Positions 1 through 11,358 of a stretch of 64,000 nucleotides of DNA are shown piece after piece (the first letter of the stretch is position 1; every line of letters begins with the position of its first letter). The DNA comes from Ascidia mentula (lineage: Eukaryota > Chordata > Ascidiacea > Phlebobranchia > Ascidiidae): contig OX387197.1 of NCBI GenBank assembly GCA_947561715.1, forward strand, positions 9,173,001-9,237,000, given 5' to 3'. Below the pieces are notes generated by a model. It did not search any database. It saw only the letters and a list, made by a program, of their open reading frames with translations, and had not been told where the DNA came from. A program made the translations under genes and the position numbers.

Positions 1-3000
1 GCGATTGATCTTTTATTGGACATAGTCAGACGTGAGAAAACAACCTCACGGCATTCTGGAAATTTTTCCCGCTTGATATCCACGATATCGCCAGTTCGAG
101 GCGTTTTACTACAGTGCGATGTCTCGCGTCACGCCAATGACAGCAAGTGCGGCCTTGGCAACGGCTAATTTTATAATTATGAGGCGTGGTCTCGACGTGG
201 CAATATCATAAAGTGGTAGCGCCAGTACCACGCGTCTGTGATACAAATATCGCGACAGCGGGGTGTGATAATTTCCCACGCCTAACGCTATACCGGCATT
301 TTGGGTACTGACATAGCATCTCACACTTCACGCAGCCGTACCCTGTACAGGTGGCTTTGTCGAGATTCGCACGCGATTTCGGGCGCGTCGCAGATGTGAG
401 TTATCCTGCAACTGGTTTCTTCCACAAACACGGTGCGTTGAGTTTTAAAGTGACCGACGGAAGGGTAAACGAAATGTTAGCACTGCTTTTCCACGAAGTT
501 ATGTTGTTGTGATGTGACGAGAGCTGAAAGACATTTTATCCGCCTGCGCGTCGCCCGCACTTCGCCTCGCAACTCACCCGCGTCGCTTTTATCTGGATCG
601 CATCTTGACGATTAGCCTGTGCCCATATTAGTCAACGACGTGTTGCCGTTTCGCGGAGCTGCTGTACACCGTGACGTCATCGGCTAGGGCCATGTGTTTG
701 AAAACAAACGGTTCATGCGGTTTGTTATCGAGCGATATAGCTCAAACCCGCGGATTTGCGTCAGAAACGTCGTCGGTTGGGATTTTACACCTTGATTCGG
801 ATGCGATTCCAACCTCACGCGTTGATCACGACTTAACGAGCGACTCGCGTGCTTTATTCTGCGGAATCGATGTGAAACTGAGGTTCAACCTGTCGATCGG
901 TGTTGAACGTTTCCCGCTGTGCGTGCTTGTGGGCTTGCCTCAGACCCCAATGCTATTTTCGTCTGTTTGCGCGGGTGTCGTCCTAATACCCACACTACTT
1001 ACTTTTCCTCACAGGCGCAAAGTTCTCGGCACCGATGTGTTTTCCACGGTATGTAAGGACAAAAGGACAGACGTCGTGTGACGTATGTTCTCGTATTTGC
1101 GTTACGGCGAGCGGACCCGCCTCCAGAATACGTTATACATCATCAGGCTCCTATTGTGTCTTGACCCCGTAAAGAGAAATTGTCCTTGTACCAACAGCTG
1201 AACTTGTATGGGTGGCGGCTTATGTCAGGAATCGCGTTTATTCCGCCTGGCGCGAATCCGACTTTGTCCTTTGATTGGAGCGAAGCCTAATGAGACGGAA
1301 ACCGTGAAAAATTCGTTCGCCAAAGACGGTCAAAGGGGGGTCGCGAATCAGGAGCCGAAGCGACAATGATCAATTACTCGCAGCCGCAGTGACAGATGTT
1401 GGGCGTTTATTTACAAACATTTTGGCGAACTGCGTCCCCTGGAGAGTTCCTGGCGCCGTTTTCAAGGAAACTTGACGTTTTGGTAAACTTGAAATAACCT
1501 CTGGCGGCGGCAACGCGCGTAAACAATGACCACCCGTGTTTATTCGTTTGGTAAACGGCAACCCGGCAACGCGACAGAAAGCCGCTTGTGGTGGAGTTTT
1601 AAACGGAATTCCAACACGGGTTCTAACTGTGGGATTTTGACTGATGATGTACCAAGTATTTTTTCTCTTTAAATGTAGGCCGATCCTCGCACTGCCCCCT
1701 TAAACAACTGTGTCAGTTATAATACGAGAAGCATCTCGCCAATTAATCTTATTTCCAAATGCGAAAAAGGGTGTGTTTTGTATGTAGCACTAAAACGGTC
1801 TGTCCATGTATAAGTTGACAAATCGCCTGTCAGTGAATAGAAAACCAGGGCCCTGTTAATCAAACAGCCCGCAGCTTGTAACACAGGCGCCAATTGTGCT
1901 TTTGATTTTGCACAAGAAAGCCCTGTCCGACAGGGGACGGGTGGCGACTAACAGCGCAGTAGAGCACAAGCCACAATTTAATGCATTACGGCTAAACAAC
2001 AAACCTTATCGTCGGATTCAACCAAGCTGTTAACTTCGTTCAAAACCGAACGCGTCAAACGGGGTCGCAAGCTTTTTGTGAAGCGCCGAATTATACGAGT
2101 CGCATCGATTCGAAGATCGTGTCTCGCTACTCGTTGACCCGCGCCCGACGCGCGCCCACCAACGTAAATCCTGGCCCATTGTGGGGAGTCAACAAAAACG
2201 TCCAAGTACCGTTAGTTTGCGCCTCCCGGGCGCTGCACAAAGCGACGTCGCAATGGGCGACACAAACCGGCCGAGCACCCTCAACAGAAACTCGATTAAC
2301 AGGAGTTGAAACCCTGTTGATTCGAGACGCGGCGGCGACTTCAAAGAGTCCGTCTCGTGTTTAACAGTTTACCCCCAGCGCAGGAGAAACTTATGGAACA
2401 CGTGTTATAGAGGATGCCTGTAGGAACCGAACGTGTTTAACGGGAGCCACCGCCGGGCATACTGTGTTTCTAAATGCTGAGGAGTCAAGTAAATCGATGA
2501 TGTAATTTATTGCGCTTGTTTGAGTTGCCAAGCTCTTGTCACGGAATGACAAATGCTAACTGATCAAAGATTTCCAAGTAACGGGAAAATGAATGCAAGT
2601 TAAAGCTTGTCAAATATTACTCTGCTTCCCACGCTGCGTTGGACAGTCCCCAAAGCGATACTCGCGTGATAGTGTGTGGGAGAGCAATCGCATAATCCTC
2701 GATAATTGCAGGCCGCCGTGAGTTAATCGGCGCATGCACAAAACCGGTGATAGCCATGTTGGCAAACACCGTATAAGGACTACAGCAAAGGTAGTCCATA
2801 GAATCTCTTCATATGTTGGGTTTGTGCAAGCGCCGACACAACTTATTGCTGGTTTCTATGGTGAGAAGGTGCGTTTCCCGCCGATTTTAACCAGTCATCG
2901 TCTGTCAGTCGAAACTTGGGAACGGGGCGGGTGGCTTTGCGATGTCCCACTCAATTACAGACAAGCACGTGGAAGTACAGAGGGAGGACACTTAAAATCC

Positions 3001-3397
3001 ATGCGTAGCGGCCGATCAAAGGAACCTGAAGCTCTTTTGTTTCGTTACACGGGACCATAGTTTATTTGTTTTGGTTCCCGGAGGCCGCGCTGTTAAAACC
3101 CGTTCAAAGAGCAACGGGCTCTCACTTAATATAAGTGCTAAGCTTGGCAAGGTCCCGGCATATAAAACTTCCATGGGTACCATGCTTACTAGTAAATTTT
3201 ATGCGCAAGGATTTTAGCTTTCACTTCGGAAAACAAGTCTCAATCCCAACTGCAATCAAATCTCCATTATAATTGACGTGCGCAACCTGACTTGGCCTTT
3301 GGTCAACTTTGGTTTATGTCGTGAGCTCCGCATTCTTGCCAAGCGGCCTGGTGGTTTTTTTTTACACCACATCGGTGTCCGTTTCTGAAGCGCGGAA
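1..3397. other. Intergenic, no gene recognised
   Basis: No reading frame here can be joined into a convincing gene. Several open frames, for example around 671-1081 and 2119-2364, have no recognisable domain, no good Kozak start and no partner exons. The stretch alternates between GC-richer, CpG-containing blocks and AT-rich blocks. A TATAAAA at 3161-3167 stands alone. It may hold the promoter and 5' UTR of the gene that starts at 3398, but I cannot place a transcription start. Confidence 0.5.
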
Positions 3398-4857
3398 ATG
3401 GAGGGTCCCAAAAACTTAACTTCGACACGTAATTGCTCCCAGACGCACAGTGAAATCGAGCTGTTTATTTTGCTTCAGTCCATTTGGGGCGTTTGGTCTT
3501 TTCGTGATCGGTGGCGCGACCACCATTGTGTGGCAGAAATTGACGCTGCGTATGATAATCATGTTCATCAGCGGCCGTCACGTACAATCAAACTGGGCGA
3601 TGGAATGTGATTGTGACCTTAAGTGGTTTAGGACAGATAAACAAACAATATACCGGTTTCCTGCGTCGTAAACCGCAAGCATTTGTTATAACACTCTGCA
3701 AGTCAAAACAATAGTGCGTATGATTATGCCGACTAATGTGTGCAATAAGCAATTGTGGCTAATGTAGTTGACCGTGTAATTTGATTATCGCAGGTCATTT
3801 CCTCGGCAATGGTTCGGTGCTTGACTTCCTTCGCAAGGACGGTTTCGAGATCGAGCATTCGGACGGAGTTGAAAGGTGAGTTAAACCGGTCTGTTGATTT
3901 CGGGCGACTTCAAAGCCTTTGCGGGTTTGCCACCACTACCGCCCAAATGCAATTAGATTATCCTGTTGTTTTTAATTCCGCCCGTCGATCTTTGTTACGG
4001 GTAGCTGGCCTGCCAAACGCTCGACCGCTACACTATCTACAAACGATAAGGTCCCGTTTTTGTTTTTCCAGCGATGCCGACGACTCCTTGCCGGTTTCAA
4101 CCGACTTGAACCAGTTCACTAAAGGAGGAAGAAACCGTAATCCTAGTTCAAACTCTAGGTAAGGCTGCACTTTGACTTACCCAGCCCCTTTTTTTCACTT
4201 TTTCTGAGACTTTACAACTTTTAAAACAACGCATTTTCTAGGAGGGCTGCTCGGGCGCAGAGACGCAGGAGTAAACAGCGTAGACGCAAGTCGGAGAGAA
4301 ACGGTCGTAGAAAGAAGAACGAACGAAAGGGCAGTCGAACGTCAACAGAACGGTAAGTGTTTAATGTACAATTCATAACACAATGATCCCTTTCCAAATT
4401 TTATTCCAACAAACTGACAAATAATTGTCGTTGCCGCAGATCTTCAAGGAAATACGACGAAATTTCAAGCTACGAAATTCGTGATGGGGTTTATCAACAT
4501 GACCTCTCCCAGATTCGCATCGTTAACCGATACCCGACGGCGAGCCCCGCTCTCCACGATATCTGGCGTAACGAAGGAACGTCGCGTCAACTCCACCAAT
4601 ATCTGAACAGTCGGGCGCGATCGAGCTACTCTTCGCACCAAACCAATGATAAAAAACATTACCGGGAAACATGGGACCGATTGAATACCCCGGTCGCCAA
4701 AGCTCAGTCCTTCAGCATTAAGGAACTGGCGAAACGGTATAATGAAATGCTAAGAGCTCAGAATGCCGGCGAAAGTCTAGACTACAATCATCTCCTTGTT
4801 GGGACACTCACACTCGCGTCTGCGACTGTGTCTCTGTTGTTCGGTGCATTCTATTGA
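3398..4857 (+). CDS. Unrecognised five-exon gene; basic protein with hydrophobic C-terminal tail
   Basis: I do not recognise the family. Exons 3398-3581, 3794-3875, 4072-4158, 4242-4352 and 4440-4857 join in phase (1, 2, 2, 2) into one 293-codon frame with GT-AG introns. The ATG at 3398 (MEGPKNL) is the first that keeps exon 1 open. Exon 1 has a Trp/Arg/His-rich patch (WSFRDRWRDHH). Exon 3 is acidic and then Ser/Asn-rich. Exon 4 is almost pure Arg/Lys (RRRSKQRRRKSERNGRRKK), which could be a nuclear or nucleolar localisation or nucleic-acid-binding stretch. The last exon is mixed and ends in a hydrophobic run (LLVGTLTLASATVSLLFGAFY minus its first residue) right before the stop, as in tail-anchored membrane proteins. 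No signal peptide is evident. The open frame and matched phases make it real; the function is unknown. Confidence 0.6.
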
Positions 4858-4889
4858 ACATTGGTGGCCATTTGCCATTCCATTGTACA

Positions 4890-5623
4890 TGAGCGATGGC
4901 GACCGACAGAAAGGCGGGGAATCGTTCCTGTTCTTCGACGCGTACTATATGTGGGATGATACTGTGAAGAAACAGAGGAAGATAGAACCAGGGATACTTG
5001 AATGCAACGGAAAAAATGACTATATTAAATGGAAAGCAAATGAACGCAACCAGGTAAAAACTAAATATTCCTTTGCATATTCCAGTATATTATAATATCC
5101 CTAAACATTATAATATTTCTAACGTACAAACTTTGTTTTTAGATGCCGAAGAAGCTCAATCAGCCATTGAGAAATCAGACGAAAAATTATCCGTAGAAAC
5201 TGTTGCATCACATCACCGCTTTCTGTTGTTCGTAAGGTAAGAAATGGTTGGTGCAAGTGTTGCATGCTGTAACAACATACCTAAATGCAATACGTGTGTT
5301 AACTGGGTTATATCACGAGGGATATTTATTGGAATTAAAACAAATCAACATGCATCAATTCTTTTTGCAGTGATATCGTGGGCTGGTTTCCCAACGATCT
5401 CTCCAGAGGAAAGTTTTCTTATAAGACGTACTCAAAAAGACACACCCACATTTTGCACTTGTTTGGAATTTACGTGTTCTTAATGCAGTATATCGCCATG
5501 TTCCGATTGCGTATAGAGTTTCGCTCGATCGAACAAAACTTGCGAGATGCAAATAAACACGAGAGCCTACGCAACAACACTGTGGTGATGAGAGACAGAT
5601 GGAAGAAAGTGATTAAACAGTAG
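4890..5623 (+). CDS. Unresolved coding exons downstream of the basic-protein gene
   Basis: Three open segments are bounded by splice-like sites: 4890-5053 (starts MSDGDRQKGG, donor GTAAAA), 5143-5236 (acceptor TTTTTAG, frame DAEEAQSAIEK) and 5371-5623 (acceptor TTTTTGCAG, stop TAG at 5621). The last two join in phase and read a charged segment, then GWFPNDLSRGKF, a hydrophobic stretch (FGIYVFLMQYIAMF) and a basic end. The first segment does not join the second in phase. A weak donor inside the preceding gene (TTCG|GTGCAT, near its stop) would join in phase and give an alternative C-terminus. So these may be alternative 3' exons of the upstream gene, a separate small gene, or a decayed copy. 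No family is recognised. Confidence 0.3.
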
Positions 5624-8600
5624 ATAGTCGCAGGTGGCGGCTTTGCTGGATTTCACGGGTGATTTATCAGTTCGGCATTCCCGGCCTTAGCCGCAACTAA
5701 ACCATGCCCTGCGTACAAGTTACTTGACAGGGAAACTTTTCACTTCGGGGACTTCAAGAACGCTGCGCTGTTTAAATACGCGATTAACGTCATTTCTTCG
5801 TCACTACTTGCACAGGTGGATATGGAGGGCAATCCCTGCACGCTGGTCGTTTCATGTCGGTCTCAACTCCTCGGCAGAAGGGGGATTTGCATGAACACTG
5901 GGGCGAAGCGAGATAGAGGGTGTTGAAAGGCATGTGTGCTACCACTGAAGAAAGGATTTGGTTTTCTTCAAAAAAAAACTCGCGTGCAACCAATTCACAC
6001 CCAATCCTTTTTTTTAATTTTATTAACTCGTTCGCTTCACATCCAACAACTTGAAAAATTCTTCACGTGATACAAACAGTTCACAAAATATCGGCTTGTG
6101 ACGACCTCGCGTACATTTGTGGTTCACCGAAAAGTTGAAAAATATAAATGTCGGATTAAAGTTAGATCGCTTGCACGAAGCCACATTTTATCGCGCGGTT
6201 GCTGAAATGGCGGGCGGAGAAAAGAACACACCACGCATACTTGTCAACTGAATACGTTTGCACTGGTCCCCAACCAAACCGCAAACCACTGGTTAAACAT
6301 GGACTTAAAGTGCTGCCGGCCTTTTTATTTCAACCTCAAACATTTGCGGCAAGTGGTTGGCGAGGGCGCGTTTTCAAAACATACCAGGCAACGCCCTGTC
6401 GTGTAAAGGTTTGCGGCCGACCAGGAGGGCAAGGCGTCAGAGCCCGTCGTCTTGTTTTGAAAATTGCGTTTAAAATCGTGTCCGCCTGTCTGTCTGTCGA
6501 TCCGGGATCTCGGGTTTAATCTAATACACAAAAAACTGATCGCATATTAGAAAACTCAGCACTGCGCGTAAGGTACAATCGTCAGGAAGGCAGAGGAGTC
6601 AGACTCATAAAATTCGACAGCCAATTGTACTCACGCAAATGAAAACATCAATGCATTATCGCGGCGCCGCGTTGGTAAAAACAACTGTTTTCACATTTCC
6701 GCAAACCTATTTGGAAAGTGCTGAAAGCGAACAATCCAATACAGTACATAGTGTGTCTGCGAGGCCATCAAACCTTTTTGAAGTTGATCCAAGATTTGGG
6801 GATTTGCTCGAGTTGCTCGAGTTGCTGTTGATTGACAGGAACTCTCCCCAAAGTGGCGAATTTCCAAACTAAATACGATGCCCGAGATAAGCTACGCAGT
6901 GGTTTTGAGCGGCCGTGGCACTTTTTAAGTTGAAAACAGGCGTCGTTCAATAGCTCCTTTGTTAAGCAAACGAGTGGCGTAATAAGAGTGCGAACGGTGT
7001 AAACATAGATTAACATAAAAATGCTATAATCGCGAGATGCTGGGGTATACGCACGGGAACGAATCATAAAAATTAACATATTCTGTAAACTCCACTTTCG
7101 GGTCGCCAACATATTTAGGGTGGTTTGCGAAAATAGCAATGTTAATGTTTTTACACAATCCTTGCAAAAACTTTTATGAGGTTTATGAATTCGCAATATT
7201 TGGCATGGAAACTCTCTTGTCACATGCTGTTTGCTAAACTCCATAACGTTGATTGTTTCCAATCCAATTTATCCTCCAGTAGGAAACAGCCAATTCTCTC
7301 TTACTGTTTATTTAAGGGCATTTACAGCCGTTTTCAATTGCAGCAACGAAGCGAAACACGCCCGTGTACATATCGTAAAGTGCGTTTCGGAAATTCCTTT
7401 TCCGTTTTTGTCCTCCAGCATTATGTGGTCATGCTTGTGGTAACTGTAGCTCTGAAATCTTCATCATCAAACGAAGCTCGCTTGCACGCGATTATGAGCT
7501 TGCAAGAAGTCGGTTGAGGTAAACTGTCACGCAAGCGGCGTTCCACATTTTGAATGCGACCTAACGTGCCCTAGTCGCGACGTCGCTCTAACCCAGGATG
7601 GACTAGCGCCGTGAACGGCCTCTTTAACTTTCAAGCAGCTTGTAATGTCCTGGCGGGCATTCGTTTGTCCTTTGCAGGTAAAGTTTCGGACGTCGCGACG
7701 CCAGACGGAAGTTTGTAATTTCAAGGACAATTTTCCCTTAGAGGCCGTCGCTATTGTTTTTATCCTATGGCAAACACCTAAATGTCAGTCGATGACGAAA
7801 TGAAAACAACCATCAGAGAGGATTAATAAAGTCTCCCAGGAATTACAGCGCGTTCTGTTATTGAACCAACTGTATGAAGAGCGTGAAGGAGGCGTTACAT
7901 AAACACAAGAAGTTGAACAAAGAACTCACAGTTTTTATTAAATGGCAAATATAAGGCTTTCAGAACCGATTTTTTTTTAGTAAATACGACCCCACAACAC
8001 GATTTTCAGCTTTCCTCAGTGGCACGCGCCGCACGATGTTTGGGAGGCCTTTCGCCGCGGGCGCGGCCCTTTTACGGAGCCTAGGCCAACCGTGTCAAAA
8101 CAAAATCGGGTCGGGAATAATCGCGCGAAAAATTAGTCATGAAGCAGTTTCCGTTGGCGACGAGACGCACCCATTATTTTGTTAGCGATTCGCCACGAAA
8201 ACGTTTTACGCGCAAGACATAAAAGAATGCGTGGCTCCAAACGATTGATTATTACATCGATCAACTACAATATAGAAATATCGATTTTTAAAACACACAA
8301 AATGTGTTGTTTACCAATTTCAGTGTAATCCAGGACAGTTAGTTCCCGAGATTGCCAATTTGACGTAACAAGGTCCATCTGTAATGGGTGGCATGTTGCT
8401 CAGTGGTGCTTGTGGGGGCTTGAACAAAACCTGGTTGGCTCTTCGCGCGGTCTCGATTACACATAAGCACGTTTAAGGACAGCACTCCACAAACGCCCGG
8501 CAACACATCAAAGCTACCGAGCGTTTATGGTCGTATCTGATTACCACAAGTTGAGCGCTGTCATTGGAAAGCCAAACGAAAAGTGCGCGGCCTTTCCACA

Positions 8601-9417
8601 AGCATGGTAACAAGACCACAACGAGAGAAGCAAATCACATTCAGATCGGAAGGTGCGGTCGGGTCGTCGCTGGCTGATGTGTTGCATCTTTCGATAAGAC
8701 GCGCATTTCCTATCTCGCGCGCCATCGACCTCGAAGACGGTGGACGTTCGGGCAGGACAGGCGGATCAAACGGAAAGTGAGATGTTTTACGTGCGGCCAA
8801 AGTCATCCCATCCCGAGATGCCGAATTAGATTTTGCGGTTATCTGTTTCGCTGACCCAGCGGTGACACGTGACCAAATACGGTGTGGAGACTTTCGCGGC
8901 GTCGGAATGTCAACAATGCAGGGCTTAATATAGATCGCCCCCCACCCCCAGATCTGAATATTTTTTTGAATGTTCACGTTTTTCCGAAAACTCACGCAGG
9001 TTGTAATAACTTTTTTTAAACGATAAAGTCGCATTGATTTTATTTTGAAATTGGTAATTCAATTTGTTGTATTTGACCGACTAGTAACAAACTGTTGTAT
9101 TTAAATGCCAAAGTTACCGCTGTCTATCACGCACTTGTCAATGGGGTCCCTTGGCATGTATAAAGTGGCGTGGCAGGTGACATCGACTAGATCTAATGCA
9201 AATGACCTTTACGGGAATGTGGCGCTTTACGCCATACAGCGTCAAAGCTCCCAAGGTGCGACTCGGGTCTAATGCATCTGTTTGGGTGTAAGCCTATACC
9301 TAAAAAAAATAATAACAAAATTTCAGCATCATTTTACGTTTAGTACAATACACAGAACGACACGTGGCGAAAGTTTAACATCGGACACTTTCACAAGAAA
9401 TACGACGCACTCAATAA
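5624..9417. other. Intergenic, no gene recognised
   Basis: There is no supported gene. Open frames at 6199-6519, 6768-7262 (minus), 7176-7517 and 8561-9034 (minus) lack recognisable domains and compatible splice partners. A short direct repeat of TTGCTCGAG units lies at 6804-6830. A C-rich run is at about 8938-8950. Confidence 0.5.
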
Positions 9418-11358
9418 TCACCCCAAACACACAGTAAAGACTTTGAAGCCCATCATCAGGGTTGCAAGGCTGAGTATAATACCCGTTACCACGATGTTCT
9501 TGCTTTTCGCGTGAAAACGCACCAGATTTACCAACAAGCATGCCGCCGCAAACATGAACACGGGATAGATGGTGAAAAGGTACCGACAATATTCTTTGAA
9601 GAATCGCATTTCCGAGATGAACCATATCACCATGACGACGAGAAAAACACAAAGGGCCAACATAGATGCGTCTTCATTCGACAGAAGCCCTGTGGTAGAC
9701 CGCAAGGTGAATACGAGAAAATGCAAGCTGGCAGAATCAGCCGTGCTTCTGTACAATCTCCATCCCACAGTTAAGTATTTACAAATCCGCGAATTTTGGA
9801 TATTTTTACGTTATTCACTGTTATTCCCTGTGTTTTTAAGCATACCTAAAGTTACGTGTATGGCATAATTACGATCACTACAAGGCAGAGAAAACGTGTA
9901 ATGTTGTGTCCTGTCCAACTTGCCCCTAAGTTTGACTTCCTTTCCCTCAGTTACGGACTTGTAAATCACCACCTCCACAAAATTGAGGGTTGTTGCGACG
10001 GTGAGATTAGCGGCGTACAATGCGAGGCCGTTCTGCACCATCACCACATAGCACCAGAAAAGTTCTGCAATAAATTATCATGTTGCGCGATTAAGGCCAT
10101 GCGAGTTCAAAATCTAATAGCAGGTTATGGAACATACCTATACGTATCTTGTACAGTTGACTACGTACAGGTAATTTACGTTTCCCAAATTTAGTGAAAG
10201 GCAAGCATGTTTTATATTTGAGTTATTACATGTTGCAATGACGTTACAGCAACATCCGACAAGAAATGTGAAATACTGTGTTTACCCGAACTTATTTTAC
10301 ATTTTTTTACATGATTTTTTTACAACAGAAGTTTATTTTTATATCCTCAAAAATAATTTACTTGTGCTAATTTTATGTGTCTTTGGGATTGTTCAAAAAA
10401 ATATATCGAAAACAAACTTGGGTTGTTTTGCTTCAGGTCTTGTTTGACAGCGTGTAGCTTGTAACAGGAGAAGCCGGCTGCGATGTAGGTGCAGAGAGTG
10501 GCGAGCATGATGAGCAATAGACACATGTCCAAATTCTCTCGGTCGAACGAAATCTCCCACGGCATCACGAGTCCGAAGGCGAGAATATGAAAAACAACAA
10601 AGAGCTACACGAGGACTTTAGACAGCTCAGATGGTTTTATCAAGAGAAAAATATATTTCGCCTAAAACGGCATCGTTTATCGAAAGATTGCTTTGTTGGG
10701 ATTTTAATATATAATTATTGATACGGTGTGCGATCGACAGCCTGCCAGGGGCTTTTGGTTTTTTGATCCAGTTTTTATTTATTAATCACACAGCTACACG
10801 AGGATTAGTAAAAATCGCGCAACATGAAGTAAACAAAGTAACATTTATATCTTCATATGTCTGTTAAATACTAAAAGCTTTTGTACCTGGGGGACGACGG
10901 ATGGTTGAGTATTGAGCGGACTGTTGCGAAGAAATGCCAAAACCAGCATATAAGTTATCCCGATAAAGTTCCAAAGAAACACGATTGGCCATGATATCCA
11001 GAAATACGCGCTATGTGGCATAAGCTGATGTCCGTACTTTAGACTAAGCGATCGCTTTGTGGTTTGATATAACACTAAAATAAGAGGTTAGGTAATAATT
11101 TGAGAGGTTAACCTCAGCAATATTTAAATTATACTTTTTTGTTTATGAAAGATAATGTAATAGAAGCGCAATCTATCTTTGTTTTCGACAAATGTCATTT
11201 AACCGAACGCATTTTTGGTCTATATTTTTTTTAAACTGAAGTAACACAGCACTTGCACCGGTACCTTCCATGTCTTGCTTTCGCAGATAGCACATTACAA
11301 TAGTTCCAGCGTTCACCCACCAAGCAAACACAAGCAACACACTTTTTAGCTTGTCCAT
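9418..11358 (-). CDS. TspO/MBR-like polytopic membrane protein, copy A (most divergent)
   Basis: Five exons (5' to 3': 11265-11358, 10887-11074, 10418-10604, 9924-10064, 9418-9689) give 293 residues starting MDKLKSVLLV. The exon plan and phases match the other six copies, but the residues are the most diverged. The motif SWPIVFLWNF replaces the usual IWPIIYLWNL; the GWLFAFDRE motif reads MPWEISFDRE; the exon 4 motif keeps VQNGL and LTVATTLNF but loses its Trp; exon 5 keeps EYCRYLFTIYPV. Several hydrophobic segments are predicted. Intron 4 uses a GC donor (GCAAGT) and the intron 3 donor (GTTTGT) is weak, so the exon 3 end is less certain. It sits 3.2 kb from copy B at the downstream end of the array. 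Family knowledge: TspO/MBR proteins bind porphyrin and sterol-like ligands; no such role is shown here. Confidence 0.72.

Noticed and set aside
671-1081. A 136-codon plus-strand frame near the left edge
   Set aside because: No recognisable domain and no supporting exons; consistent with chance in a GC-rich stretch.
3450-3671. A hydrophobic alternative frame over exon 1 of the orphan gene (FVIGGATTIVWQKLTL)
   Set aside because: It does not join the next exon in phase at any good donor, whereas the MEGPKNL frame does with GTACAA.
8561-9034. A 157-codon minus-strand frame
   Set aside because: Composition is irregular and no domain, promoter or splice context supports it.
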